Origin: Bacteroidales bacterium
GTDB taxonomy: Bacteria > Bacteroidota > Bacteroidia > Bacteroidales > GCA-2748055
Length of the DNA: 64,000 nucleotides
Reading direction: 5' to 3'
Assembly: GCA_021740585.1 (NCBI GenBank)
Contig: JAIOZM010000002.1
Coordinates: 1-64,000, forward strand
Below are positions 44,338 to 53,884 of the stretch, in pieces; the stretch's first letter is position 1; each line of letters opens with the position of its first letter. The position numbers were made by a program, and so were the translations under genes. The notes below the pieces were generated by a model. The model was given only the letters and a program-made list of their open reading frames with translations, was not told the DNA's origin and made no database searches.

Positions 44338-45294
44338 ATGAATGAGAAAAAGGGGGTGAAGAATTTTGCCATAATTGGAGTTGCAGGATATATAGCAATA
44401 AGACACGTTCAGGCTATTAAGGAGACAGGTCACAACCTGATTGCCGCCCTCGACAAATTTGACAGTGTTGGATTTATAGATAATTATTTCCCCGATTCAG
44501 ATTTTTTTGTTGAATATGAACGATTTGACCGCCATCTGGATAAATTGAGAAGAAAAAACGTAAATGTTGATTATATAAGTATCTGTTCTCCTAATTATCT
44601 GCACGATTCACACATCCGCTTTGCCCTAAAATCGGGCGCCGATGCTATATGTGAAAAGCCCGTGGTATTAAATCCGTGGAACATTGATGGACTTATTGAT
44701 TTTGAAAAACAAACCGGCAAAAAAGTACATAACATATTACAGCTCAGATACCATCCGAGTATTATAGCTCTCAAGGAAAAAATAGAAAAAGGCCCTGCCG
44801 ACCAAATGCACGATATCGACTTATCCTATATTACATCACGTGGACACTGGTACCATTATTCATGGAAGGGTGATGTTGAAAAATCTGGTGGCGTGGCAAC
44901 CAACATAGGTGTTCATTTTTTTGATATGCTTACATGGATCTTCGGCGATGTTATGGAAAACAAGGTGCAACTACTGGAAAAAGATAAAGCGGCCGGAGTT
45001 CTTCAGCTGGAAAAAGCAAGGGTGAGGTGGTTTATGAGCCTGGACTATAACGACTTACCTAAAAACGTGAAAGAAAAAGGTCAAAGAACATACAGGTCCA
45101 TAACCATAGATAAGGAAGAAATTGAATTTAGCGGGGGATTTACCGATCTGCATACTACAACCTATCAGAATATTCTTGCCGGAAATGGATTTGGACTTCA
45201 GGATTCTAGACCCTCCATTGAACTGGTTTATAATATTAGAAACTCTGAACCCATAGGACTAAAGGGTGATTATCATCCATTGATTAAAAAATAA
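44338..45294 (+). CDS. wbpB: UDP-GlcNAcA 3-dehydrogenase, WbpB/WlbA-like
   Basis: A Gfo/Idh/MocA-family NAD-dependent oxidoreductase, 318 residues. Nucleotide-binding start FAIIGVAGYIAIRHVQA, the EKP motif in GADAICEKPVVLNP, the C-terminal sheet with SRGHWYHYSWKG, and GGVATNIGVHFFDML carrying catalytic residues. It oxidises the 3-OH of UDP-GlcNAcA to give the substrate for WbpE. Wording follows WlbA/WbpB closely. Confidence 0.9.
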   Translation: MNEKKGVKNFAIIGVAGYIAIRHVQAIKETGHNLIAALDKFDSVGFIDNYFPDSDFFVEYERFDRHLDKLRRKNVNVDYISICSPNYLHDSHIRFALKSGADAICEKPVVLNPWNIDGLIDFEKQTGKKVHNILQLRYHPSIIALKEKIEKGPADQMHDIDLSYITSRGHWYHYSWKGDVEKSGGVATNIGVHFFDMLTWIFGDVMENKVQLLEKDKAAGVLQLEKARVRWFMSLDYNDLPKNVKEKGQRTYRSITIDKEEIEFSGGFTDLHTTTYQNILAGNGFGLQDSRPSIELVYNIRNSEPIGLKGDYHPLIKK

Positions 45295-45305
45295 AACCAA
45301 ATAAT

Positions 45306-46595
45306 ATGTATTCTGAAATTAAGGAAAAGAAAAACAAACTTGCCGTAATAGGACTAGGTTATGTAGGCCTCCCAATTGCCCTGGAATTTGCGAAAAAAGT
45401 TCCTGTAATTGGATTCGATATTAAAGATGAACGGGTTAAGCTTATGCAACAGCAAATAGACCCAAGTAATGAATTGGTAAAGGAAGATTTTAATAATACC
45501 GATATAATCTTCACTTCACATATTGAAGACCTTAAAGAAGCACGGTTCTTTATTGTGGCAGTTCCAACACCTATCGACGATTATAAAAAACCCGATCTTC
45601 GCCCACTTCTAAGCGCCACAAAATTTGTAGGCCAGGTGCTGAAAAAAGGCGATTACGTAGTTTATGAGTCAACGGTTTATCCTGGTTGCACAGAGGAAGA
45701 TTGTGTTCCTTTGCTTGAGGAAACTTCAGGATTAACATGTGTCAGAGATTTTAAAGTCGGATTTTCTCCGGAGAGAATTAATCCGGGTGACAAACTCCAT
45801 ACCTTAACAAAAATTACCAAAATTACCAGTGGTATCGATGCTGAATCGGCTGAAGAAATTGCTAAAACCTACGAATTAATTATTACAGCTGGAGTGTTTC
45901 GGGCTGCTTCAATAAAAGTGGCAGAAGCTGCAAAAATTATTGAAAACAGTCAGCGCGATATCAATATTGCATTTATGAATGAACTTTCCATGATTTTCAA
46001 CCAAATGAATATCAATACCTATGAGGTACTGGAAGCCGCAGGTACAAAATGGAATTTTCTGAATTTCTTTCCCGGCTTAGTCGGAGGCCATTGCATTGGT
46101 GTTGATCCTTATTATTTAACCTATAAAGCTGCAAAATTTGGGCATCATGCCCAGATAATTAATTCGGGCAGAGCAATCAATGATGGAATGGGTGAACACA
46201 TAGCTAAGGAAATAGTACAAAAACTTATTTTCATGAATAAAACACCCAAGCAGGTAAAAGTGCTGATAATGGGTGTTACCTTCAAGGAGAATGTTAGTGA
46301 CATTAGAAATTCAAAAGTAGTTGATGTGATCAAAGAATTACAGGATTATGGCCTGAATATTGATGTGGTAGACCCCTATGCTTCTGCAGATGAAGTTCAT
46401 GAAGAATATGGAATAAAACTGACAAAAAGAATCAATCCTCCCTACGATGCGGTTGTAGTCGCAGTTAGTCATAAGCAATATACGAATCTGGACGAGGATT
46501 ACTTTAAAGCCATCATGGATAACAACTCTCTTTTCGTTGACCTTAAAGGTGTTTACAGAAATAAATTTAAAAATCTGAATTATTGGAGCTTATAA
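45306..46595 (+). CDS. wbpA: UDP-N-acetylglucosamine 6-dehydrogenase, WbpA/TviB-like
   Basis: 429 residues of the UDP-glucose/GDP-mannose dehydrogenase family: LAVIGLGYVGLPIALEFAKK at the N-terminus, SPERINPGDKLH, the catalytic Cys in GGHCIGVDPYYLTYKA, and a C-terminal domain with VLIMGVTFKENVSDIRNSKV. It makes UDP-GlcNAcA, the first step of the pathway completed by the three genes upstream. It could also serve the related UDP-GalNAcA route; the neighbours favour GlcNAcA. Confidence 0.9.
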   Translation: MYSEIKEKKNKLAVIGLGYVGLPIALEFAKKVPVIGFDIKDERVKLMQQQIDPSNELVKEDFNNTDIIFTSHIEDLKEARFFIVAVPTPIDDYKKPDLRPLLSATKFVGQVLKKGDYVVYESTVYPGCTEEDCVPLLEETSGLTCVRDFKVGFSPERINPGDKLHTLTKITKITSGIDAESAEEIAKTYELIITAGVFRAASIKVAEAAKIIENSQRDINIAFMNELSMIFNQMNINTYEVLEAAGTKWNFLNFFPGLVGGHCIGVDPYYLTYKAAKFGHHAQIINSGRAINDGMGEHIAKEIVQKLIFMNKTPKQVKVLIMGVTFKENVSDIRNSKVVDVIKELQDYGLNIDVVDPYASADEVHEEYGIKLTKRINPPYDAVVVAVSHKQYTNLDEDYFKAIMDNNSLFVDLKGVYRNKFKNLNYWSL

Positions 46596-46596
46596 G

Positions 46597-47625
46597 ATGA
46601 TATTAGTAACAGGAGGAACGGGATTTATTGGTTCACATACCAGCGTTGAACTACTCAGGGAAGGTTTTGAGGTTCTTATAGCCGACAACCTTTCAAACAG
46701 CTATGCGGATGTTATTGACAGGATAGAAGAAATTACAGGAAAAAGACCCTTTTTTGAAAGAACCGATCTATCCAATTCCGAAGAAACCGATCTTCTATTC
46801 GAAAAGTATCCAAAAATTGAAGCCATAATTCACTTTGCGGCCAGCAAAGCTGTGGGTGAGTCGGTCGAAAAGCCTTTGTTATATTACAAGAATAATTTGA
46901 ATTCATTGATGAATATTCTTGAAAATATGAAAAGGCATTCGGTTAAGAATCTTGTTTTTAGCTCTTCATGCACGGTTTACGGGGAACCCGACGAATTGCC
47001 TGTTCATGAACGTTCGCCAATAAAGATTGCAAATTCACCTTATGGCAATACAAAACAAATTTCGGAAGAAATTATACAAGATGTGGCTAAAGTCAGCTCT
47101 GAGATAAACTTTATTTCTTTGCGATATTTCAATCCAATCGGAGCACATCCTTCAGCATTGATTGGCGAACTGCCCCTGGGTATTCCAAACAACCTGATTC
47201 CTTATATTACTCAAACCGGATATGGTTTGAGGGAAGCATTAAAGGTTTTTGGGGATGATTATAATACACCCGACGGTTCGGCTATCAGGGACTATATCGA
47301 TGTTGTGGATTTATCGCGGGCACATATTATCTCCATTAAACGATTGCTGAATCATAAAAACAAAGCCAATTTTGAAATTTTCAACCTTGGCACAGGAACC
47401 GGCAGTTCTGTTTTTGAGGTAATAAGAACTTTTGAAAAAGTATGCGGCCAAAAAATTAATTTTAAGGTTGTTGGCAGACGGGAAGGCGATATAGAAAAAG
47501 TTTGGGCAGATACCCGCTATGCCAATGAAGAATTGGGTTGGAAAGCTGAAAAAACCTTAGGTCAAAGTCTTAAAACTGCCTGGGATTGGGAAAATTATTA
47601 TCGTAAAAATCTGGAAAAAAAATAA
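46597..47625 (+). CDS. galE: UDP-glucose 4-epimerase
   Basis: 342 residues. NAD-binding start ILVTGGTGFIGSHTSVELL, catalytic SSSCTVYG and the Tyr-x3-Lys pair in SPYGNTKQISEE, and the substrate-site wording RYFNPIGAHPS and VVGRREGDIEKVWAD typical of GalE. It interconverts UDP-Glc/UDP-Gal and possibly the N-acetyl forms. It starts 1 bp after wbpA and ends the operon at the terminator at 47635. Confidence 0.93.
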   Translation: MILVTGGTGFIGSHTSVELLREGFEVLIADNLSNSYADVIDRIEEITGKRPFFERTDLSNSEETDLLFEKYPKIEAIIHFAASKAVGESVEKPLLYYKNNLNSLMNILENMKRHSVKNLVFSSSCTVYGEPDELPVHERSPIKIANSPYGNTKQISEEIIQDVAKVSSEINFISLRYFNPIGAHPSALIGELPLGIPNNLIPYITQTGYGLREALKVFGDDYNTPDGSAIRDYIDVVDLSRAHIISIKRLLNHKNKANFEIFNLGTGTGSSVFEVIRTFEKVCGQKINFKVVGRREGDIEKVWADTRYANEELGWKAEKTLGQSLKTAWDWENYYRKNLEKK

Positions 47626-47634
47626 AGATCAAAA

Positions 47635-47669
47635 CCTGTATTAATAATTTAAAATAAACAGGCTTTTTT
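47635..47669 (+). terminator. Rho-independent terminator after galE
   Basis: CCTGT and ACAGG arms with a long A/T loop that can pair in part, followed by C and six T. Ends the wbp-galE transcript ahead of rfbB. Confidence 0.6.
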
Positions 47670-47774
47670 AATTCCATGGAGAAAATGCAGTTAAATAAGA
47701 GATATTTAAGCTACTTTAAAATTAAAATGTCAGGTGGTTAAGCTTGAAAATATTTCTGAAAAAATAATTTAGTC

Positions 47775-48827
47775 ATGAAAAAGATACTTATTACCGGAGG
47801 TGCAGGATTTATAGGATCTCATGTAATCCGCCATTTTATAAACCATTACCCCGATTACATCATTTATAATCTTGATGTTCTTACCTATGCAGGAAATTTA
47901 GAAAACCTCAACGATATTGATAAAAACAAAAATTACAACTTTATTAAAGCCGATATTACCGATGCCACTTTAATAAATGATTTGTTTAAAGAGCATAATT
48001 TTGATGCCGTTATTCATCTGGCAGCCGAATCGCATGTAGACAGATCTATAAGCAGTCCTATGGACTTTATCTATACCAATATCGTTGGAACGGCAAATTT
48101 ACTTAACGCAGCCAGAGCAATTTGGGCAGAAAATTATGAAGGAAAGTTATTTTATCATGTGTCTACCGACGAGGTTTATGGAAGTCTTGGCGATACCGGA
48201 TTTTTCCTTGAAGACACCTCATACGATCCGCAAAGTCCGTATTCAGCATCAAAAGCCAGCTCCGATCATTTAGTCAGAGCATACCACAATACCTACAAAC
48301 TCCCGGTAGTTATTTCAAATTGCAGTAATAATTACGGCGGCAATCAGTTTCCGGAAAAACTTATTCCGCTGGCAATCAACAATATAAAAAACATGAAGCC
48401 CATTCCTGTTTATGGTAAAGGTGAAAATATAAGGGATTGGCTGTATGTGGTTGATCATGCTTCAGCCATAGACGCTATTTTTCACAAGGGAAAAATTGGC
48501 GAAACTTACAATATTGGAGGAAATAATGAATGGAAGAATATCGATTTGATACATGCATTATGCAAGATCATGGATAAAAAGTTAAATCGCAAACCGGGCA
48601 CTTCTGCCGGACTCATTACCTTTGTTACCGACAGAGCGGGGCACGATTTGCGTTATGCCATTGATTCTTCAAAATTGCAAAACAATCTTGGCTGGTCGCC
48701 TTCTTTAGAATTTGAGGAAGGTCTGGAAAAAACGGTAGACTGGTATCTTGCCAATCAGGAATGGCTTCACCGCGTTGTTAGTGGTGAATATCAGAAATAT
48801 TATGATGAAATGTACGGGAAAAACTAA
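47775..48827 (+). CDS. rfbB: dTDP-glucose 4,6-dehydratase
   Basis: 350 residues of the extended SDR family: ILITGGAGFIGSHVIRHFI, HVSTDEVYGSLG with the catalytic Asp-Glu pair, SPYSASKASSDHLV with Tyr-x3-Lys, and NCSNNYGGNQFPEKLIP. Makes dTDP-4-keto-6-deoxyglucose, the rhamnose and amino-sugar precursor. No rfbA, C or D is beside it, so the remaining steps are elsewhere. It is separated from galE by a terminator and 149 bp. Confidence 0.93.
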   Translation: MKKILITGGAGFIGSHVIRHFINHYPDYIIYNLDVLTYAGNLENLNDIDKNKNYNFIKADITDATLINDLFKEHNFDAVIHLAAESHVDRSISSPMDFIYTNIVGTANLLNAARAIWAENYEGKLFYHVSTDEVYGSLGDTGFFLEDTSYDPQSPYSASKASSDHLVRAYHNTYKLPVVISNCSNNYGGNQFPEKLIPLAINNIKNMKPIPVYGKGENIRDWLYVVDHASAIDAIFHKGKIGETYNIGGNNEWKNIDLIHALCKIMDKKLNRKPGTSAGLITFVTDRAGHDLRYAIDSSKLQNNLGWSPSLEFEEGLEKTVDWYLANQEWLHRVVSGEYQKYYDEMYGKN

Positions 48828-48878
48828 TAAAGATGCACGGCCGTGTGTCCCAACGATTCCATTAATAAGATAATAGTT

Positions 48879-50714
48879 TTACTCCACCGTAACAGATTTA
48901 GCAAGATTCCTCGGCTGATCGACATGGCATCCTCTTAGAACTGCCATATGATAGGCGATAAGCTGAAGGGGAACCACCGATAATAGAGCCATAAGTTTCT
49001 GATCTGTATGAGGAATCGCCAATGTATAATCGGCCATGCCGGATATAGCTTCCTCTCCTTCAGTAACTATAGCAATTACGCTACCTTTTCGTGCTTTGAC
49101 TTCCTGAATATTGCTTACAATCTTTTCGTAGGAATCATCGCGGGTGGCAATAACAACAACTGGCATATTTTTATCGATCAATGCAATGGGACCATGCTTC
49201 ATTTCGGCTGCAGGGTATCCTTCAGCGTGAATATAACTTATTTCCTTAAGTTTGAGAGCGCCTTCCAGAGCAACAGGGAAAGAATAACCACGTCCTAAAT
49301 ACAGAAAGTTTGTGGAATCTTTATATTTTTTTGCAATATGTAAAAACTTGTCGTTTTGGGTTAGAATTTTTTCAATTTTTGTCGGTATTTCAGACAATTC
49401 TTTGATTAACTCAGCATAACGTCCGGCAGCAATATGTCCTCTTTTATATCCCAGAAAAAGTGCCATCATTGTTAAAACTGTTACCTGAGCAGTAAAAGCT
49501 TTTGTTGAAGCCACACCTATTTCCGGACCTGCATGGGTATAAACACCTGCATGTGTTTCTCTGGAAATACTCGATCCAACCACATTGCAAATTCCTAATA
49601 CAGTAGCTCCCTTTTCCTTTGCCAGTTGGATGGCGGAAAGAGTATCGGCTGTTTCTCCACTCTGGCTGATTGCAATAACAATGTCGTCTTTAAATATTAG
49701 TGGCTTCCTGTATCTGAATTCTGAGGCATATTCAACCTCAACCGGAATTCGGGCCACATCCTCTAAAAGATATTCACCAATAAGTCCTGCATGCCAGGAA
49801 GTACCACAACCAATAATAATAATCCTTTTGGCAGCAATTAATTTTTCTTCCACAGAGAAAAGCCCCCCAAGATGAATGGAGCTGAAATCAGTGGCAATCC
49901 TACCCCTGAATGTGTCCTGAATGGATCTGGGTTGCTCAAAAATTTCCTTGAGCATAAAATGGTCGTAACCTCCTTTTTCAATCTCACTCAAATCCAGATC
50001 AAGCTTTTCGATTTTTGGCTCCAGTTTATTATTCTGAATCGTTTTTAAGATTAATTCATCTTTCTTAATAATCGCTACATCTTCGTTATTAAGATAAATA
50101 ACACGATCGGTAAATTCAATAATCGGAGTGGCATCGGAAGCTACAAAATACTCACCATCACCTATTCCAAGAACCAATGGACTACTTTTCCGGGCAGCAA
50201 TTAATTTATCAGGCTCCTCATTGCAAATTACAACAAGTCCATAGGCACCTATTACTTTTGTAAGAGCGAGTCTGACAGCAATTTCTGCATTTACCTTCCC
50301 ATATGAATAAATAAATTCGATAAGATTAGCTAATACTTCTGTGTCTGTCTCGCTTTTAAAGCTATAGCCCCGAAGGATGAGGCGCTCTTTAAGGTGACTG
50401 TAATTTTCAATGATTCCATTATGAATAATCGTAAAAATTCCGTTCATTGAGGTATGCGGATGTGCATTTACATCGCTGGGTTCTCCATGCGTTGCCCAAC
50501 GGGTATGCCCGATCCCAATCGTACCCGAAATATCTTTTCCTTCAACAAAGGCTTCCAGTTCAGATACTTTACCCTTTTTTTTATAACAATTTAAGCTTGA
50601 GTTTAAAAGAGAAATCCCCGAAGAATCATAACCACGGTACTCAAGTCGCTTTAATCCATTAATCAGAATTGGATAGGCATTTTTATCACCAATATAACCT
50701 ACAATCCCACACAT
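48879..50714 (-). CDS. glmS: Glutamine-fructose-6-phosphate aminotransferase
   Basis: 611 residues. N-terminal glutaminase domain with nucleophile Cys2 (MCGIVGYIGDKNAYP) and GIGHTRWATHGEP. Two SIS domains follow (IIIGCGTSWHAGLIGEYLLE, AISQSGETADTLSAIQL, YPAAEMKHGPIALID), ending PRNLAKSVTVE. Makes glucosamine-6-phosphate for peptidoglycan, LPS and the UDP-GlcNAc used by the wbp pathway next door. Last gene of the minus-strand unit GT5-like, DUF4270, glmS (4-bp gap to DUF4270). Confidence 0.96.
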   Translation of the reverse strand: MCGIVGYIGDKNAYPILINGLKRLEYRGYDSSGISLLNSSLNCYKKKGKVSELEAFVEGKDISGTIGIGHTRWATHGEPSDVNAHPHTSMNGIFTIIHNGIIENYSHLKERLILRGYSFKSETDTEVLANLIEFIYSYGKVNAEIAVRLALTKVIGAYGLVVICNEEPDKLIAARKSSPLVLGIGDGEYFVASDATPIIEFTDRVIYLNNEDVAIIKKDELILKTIQNNKLEPKIEKLDLDLSEIEKGGYDHFMLKEIFEQPRSIQDTFRGRIATDFSSIHLGGLFSVEEKLIAAKRIIIIGCGTSWHAGLIGEYLLEDVARIPVEVEYASEFRYRKPLIFKDDIVIAISQSGETADTLSAIQLAKEKGATVLGICNVVGSSISRETHAGVYTHAGPEIGVASTKAFTAQVTVLTMMALFLGYKRGHIAAGRYAELIKELSEIPTKIEKILTQNDKFLHIAKKYKDSTNFLYLGRGYSFPVALEGALKLKEISYIHAEGYPAAEMKHGPIALIDKNMPVVVIATRDDSYEKIVSNIQEVKARKGSVIAIVTEGEEAISGMADYTLAIPHTDQKLMALLSVVPLQLIAYHMAVLRGCHVDQPRNLAKSVTVE

Positions 50715-50718
50715 AATT

Positions 50719-52035
50719 TTAGAACTTTGTATAAGTAATTTTTAATTCCATTTTTCTGTCGCTGGCATAAGCGCTGTTAAGTATCACTCTTTCTGCAGCA
50801 CCAGAATTGCTAACCGATACAAGTATCAGATTCAGATTATCGATATCTCCGTTTATATACGATTGAAGATGCATTCCTATATTAAAAACATAGTTGTTGT
50901 TTTCAATATCATAATAACCTCCGAAATAGCTCCCGCTTGCATCAATCCTGTAATCGTGCAGGTAATCAAAAACATTATCCTCATCATAAGAAAATAACAA
51001 TAATCTGGATGGATAATTATCATTACTCTCTCCCGTTAACAGGGTGTCGGCCACAGGTATAACTAACTCTGCTTTATTTATGGCAACAGGTAAGGTGTCG
51101 ATATTCCGCCAGGTTTCAAAATCCTCAATATTTATTTTGGTGTCCAGTCCGGCCATAGAGGATATAAACATCAGGGTATCGTGCTGATCGGGTAAATCTT
51201 TAAAAGTGGTGGCCCTGCTGTTTGTAAAATCGTGGGAATACATATTTACCTTAGGTGTATAAATATTCATAAACATATTAAGGACTTTTTTGTCGGTGGT
51301 ATCATCCTCATGCTTGTAATACATTTTTATTCCTGTATCAGCATCTACAAGATTGAGATAAAGTATGCTTCCTCCTTCGGTTACATCCTCAGAAGTAATA
51401 TACAATCCCCGAAATAAGTCCCCAAACTCCAACGCATCGCTAAAAACCGAATCGGGAGCATTTGTAAGGCGGTCGAACAAATCAGCATTGCTCAATTTAA
51501 AATTTATTAGGGTGTCAAGCGGATCCACTTCCTCGTCAAAAAGAGTAATAGCAGGATTATAAAAACCATCTGCCGCTGTATCTGAATAAAAAACACTATT
51601 GTAAGCCAGAGTATCCCTGAGTTCAAAAATCTTAATTCTTGGCTTATAATCGACATCCCCCATAATTCGGGTAAGTTTAAGGGACAACACCATAGAATCA
51701 ATTATTCTTTCTGATCCCATAGTCACCGGATAAATATAAAACCTGGTCATAAAATCAGCCTTGCTTCTGCCAAAAATACTGTCTGCTTTGCTTCCCAGAA
51801 GCATGGTAGAATTTGCCGAAGTAGCAACAGGTTTAGCTTCGCTAACTATATTGGTTAGTATTGTTTTATCATTAAATCTGGTGAACAGGTCATCGGTTGG
51901 AGGGAGAAGATCCCTGCCCAGAAAGCCAGGATCCTCATTACAGGAATTAAAAAAAACTAAGCCTGATATAAAAAATGCAAAAATATATTTTGAAGCAACA
52001 CTTCCGGTGCTCTTCAAACCTGATCTATAACTCAT
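50719..52035 (-). CDS. DUF4270 family lipoprotein
   Basis: 438 residues with lipoprotein signal (IFAFFISGLVFFNSC) followed by NEDPGFLGRDLLPPTDDL, the start typical of DUF4270, and many beta-strand stretches (RFYIYPVTMGSERIIDSMVLSL). Function unknown. The association with glmS, a GT5-like protein and panC is one I recognise from many Bacteroidota genomes, suggesting an old envelope-related role. Confidence 0.88.
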   Translation of the reverse strand: MSYRSGLKSTGSVASKYIFAFFISGLVFFNSCNEDPGFLGRDLLPPTDDLFTRFNDKTILTNIVSEAKPVATSANSTMLLGSKADSIFGRSKADFMTRFYIYPVTMGSERIIDSMVLSLKLTRIMGDVDYKPRIKIFELRDTLAYNSVFYSDTAADGFYNPAITLFDEEVDPLDTLINFKLSNADLFDRLTNAPDSVFSDALEFGDLFRGLYITSEDVTEGGSILYLNLVDADTGIKMYYKHEDDTTDKKVLNMFMNIYTPKVNMYSHDFTNSRATTFKDLPDQHDTLMFISSMAGLDTKINIEDFETWRNIDTLPVAINKAELVIPVADTLLTGESNDNYPSRLLLFSYDEDNVFDYLHDYRIDASGSYFGGYYDIENNNYVFNIGMHLQSYINGDIDNLNLILVSVSNSGAAERVILNSAYASDRKMELKITYTKF

Positions 52036-52042
52036 TCTAATT

Positions 52043-52852
52043 CTATTCTGTTAAGATTTTATCATAAAAATCGGAATATTCATCTATATAATTTTCAGGA
52101 TCCTGGTATTCCAGAACAGGAACCTTCAATTCCTTAATTTGTTGTTCTAAGGTGGTCGAAAGTTTTTCACTTCCTCTGATTACCCCGTCTGAATATTTAA
52201 AAGCAAAATTGGTGAGTTTATCAAAGGTAGGATTCTCCATCATTTTTAAATCCTCATCCATAATTCCCTCATATTTAATTTTATTAAGGAACACTTCTCT
52301 GAACGTTTCGTTCATTGAATTATTATAGGCTGAGAAAATTACTTTAGAATTAGCAAATAAGGGTTCATCAGCGTAGGACTTTTTTAAGTATAATGGAACC
52401 AGGCTGGTAAACCAGCCATGACAATGAACGATATCAGGAGACCAACGCAATTTTTTTATAGTTTCCAAAACTCCTCTGGCAAAAAATACCATTCTTTCAT
52501 CATTATCTTCATGGAATTTCCCCTTATCAGTTTTAACCGTGGTTTTCCTGTGAAAATAATCATCATTATCAATAAAATACACTTGCATTCGTGCTGCCTG
52601 AATAGAGGCCACTTTAATAATCAAAGGATGGTCTGAATCTTCAATAATCAGATTCATTCCGGAAAGTCTGATTACCTCGTGAAGTTGGTTTCGTCTTTCA
52701 TTAATATTTCCAAACCGAGGCATGAAAGTTCTAATTTCCCGACCTTTTTCCTGAATGCCCTGGGGCAAATATCTGCCAATCAGAGACATTTCAGATTCGG
52801 GAAGATAGGGCGATATTTCTTGAGAAATAAACAGAACTTTAGTAGTTTCCAT
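52043..52852 (-). CDS. Glycogen/starch synthase N-terminal-domain-only protein (GT5-like)
   Basis: 269 residues from ATG 52852 (METTKVLFISQEISPYLPES). It covers only the N-terminal Rossmann half of GT5 synthases: RYLPQGIQEKGREIRTFMPRFG, VYFIDNDDYFHRK, then SPDIVHCHGWFTSLVPLYLK. The C-terminal half with the ADP-glucose-binding motifs is absent, so glycogen synthesis is unlikely. The usual KTGG motif is also absent at the N-terminus (PYLPES in its place). First gene of the unit with DUF4270 and glmS. A TTG start ten codons upstream is ruled out because it would overlap the -7 box at 52880-52887. Confidence 0.8.
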   Translation of the reverse strand: METTKVLFISQEISPYLPESEMSLIGRYLPQGIQEKGREIRTFMPRFGNINERRNQLHEVIRLSGMNLIIEDSDHPLIIKVASIQAARMQVYFIDNDDYFHRKTTVKTDKGKFHEDNDERMVFFARGVLETIKKLRWSPDIVHCHGWFTSLVPLYLKKSYADEPLFANSKVIFSAYNNSMNETFREVFLNKIKYEGIMDEDLKMMENPTFDKLTNFAFKYSDGVIRGSEKLSTTLEQQIKELKVPVLEYQDPENYIDEYSDFYDKILTE

Positions 52853-52879
52853 AGGGAGATTATGTTTACAAACAGTGTG

Positions 52880-52887
52880 CAAAGATA
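52880..52887 (-). promoter_or_regulatory. -7 box of the GT5-like/DUF4270/glmS unit
   Basis: TATCTTTG on the minus strand fits TAnnTTTG and is 28 bp upstream of the ATG at 52852. It supports that start and a leader of about 20 nt. Confidence 0.5.
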
Positions 52888-53005
52888 CGAATAAAAATTT
52901 AATTAATAAGAATTCCCCTGGGGAGGTATACAGATAAGGAATGCTTCTTAACCAAATAAAACAGTTTTTTTGAATATTTTTTCATTCAGCTTCATTCTTT
53001 ATCAC

Positions 53006-53013
53006 TAATTTTG
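53006..53013 (+). promoter_or_regulatory. panC -7 box
   Basis: TAATTTTG fits TAnnTTTG, 17 bp before the panC ATG, with a T-rich -33 region ending in TTTC about 22 bp upstream. Confidence 0.5.
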
Positions 53014-53029
53014 CGCCGAAAAAGAAAAA

Positions 53030-53872
53030 ATGGAAATAATATATAATTTACCTGATTTCAGGGAATTTCGAAGTTTACTTGATTCTCAATCAAAATCAAT
53101 TGGTTTTGTTCCTACCATGGGAGCCCTGCATAATGGACATCTATCCCTGATCCAAAAGGCAATGGAAAGTTGTGAGATTGTAATTGTAAGCATTTTCGTC
53201 AACCCCACACAGTTTAACGATCCGAATGATCTTAAGAATTATCCCCGGGAAATTGAAAAGGATATTAAGAAACTTTCTCCGTTAAATCCCAATGTAATTT
53301 TCATTCCGGGTGTTGAAGATATTTATCCGAAACCGGATACACGAATTTTCGATTTTGGTAATCTGGATAAGGTAATGGAAGGTGCTACCCGTCCCGGACA
53401 TTTTAATGGCGTGGCTCAGGTAGTTAGCCGGCTGTTCGACATAGTGAGACCGCATAAAGCCTTTTTTGGTCAAAAAGACTTTCAGCAACTGGCAATTATT
53501 AAAGCCATGGTGCTTCAACTGGATTATAAAATAGAAATCGTTTCCTGTCCGATCATCAGAGAAGAAAACGGCCTGGCCATGAGCTCCAGAAACAGTTTGC
53601 TCACTGAGGCTGAGCGCAAGAATGCTTCATTTATATATAAAATTCTTAAAGAAGCTAAAGCTTCATACCCGGCTTTAACCATTGAAGAAATTTCCAATAC
53701 CGCCGTCAAAAAATTCGAAAATCAGCCCGGAATTAACCTGATATATTTTGAGATAGTTGATTCCAAAAGTCTGGCCCCAGTAAAAACACCTGATAACAGC
53801 TCAGAAATAGTGGCCTGTGTTGCTGTCAAAATTAATGCTGTCAGACTTATAGATAATCTTATTTTTGATTAA
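53030..53872 (+). CDS. panC: Pantothenate synthetase (pantoate-beta-alanine ligase)
   Basis: 280 residues. Joins pantoate and beta-alanine with ATP to make pantothenate. Motifs: VPTMGALHNGHLSLIQ (HIGH-type), FVNPTQFNDPNDL, ATRPGHFNGVAQVVSRLF, FFGQKDFQQLAII and MSSRNSLLT. Normal length. First gene of panC-panD, flippase-like and hldE2 genes, with gaps of 12, 8 and 9 bp. Confidence 0.96.
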   Translation: MEIIYNLPDFREFRSLLDSQSKSIGFVPTMGALHNGHLSLIQKAMESCEIVIVSIFVNPTQFNDPNDLKNYPREIEKDIKKLSPLNPNVIFIPGVEDIYPKPDTRIFDFGNLDKVMEGATRPGHFNGVAQVVSRLFDIVRPHKAFFGQKDFQQLAIIKAMVLQLDYKIEIVSCPIIREENGLAMSSRNSLLTEAERKNASFIYKILKEAKASYPALTIEEISNTAVKKFENQPGINLIYFEIVDSKSLAPVKTPDNSSEIVACVAVKINAVRLIDNLIFD

Positions 53873-53884
53873 CTTTGTAGCATT

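Noticed and set aside
48836..48845. Palindrome CACGGCCGTG between rfbB and glmS as a terminator
   Set aside because: The stem is short with no loop and no T tract follows on either strand.
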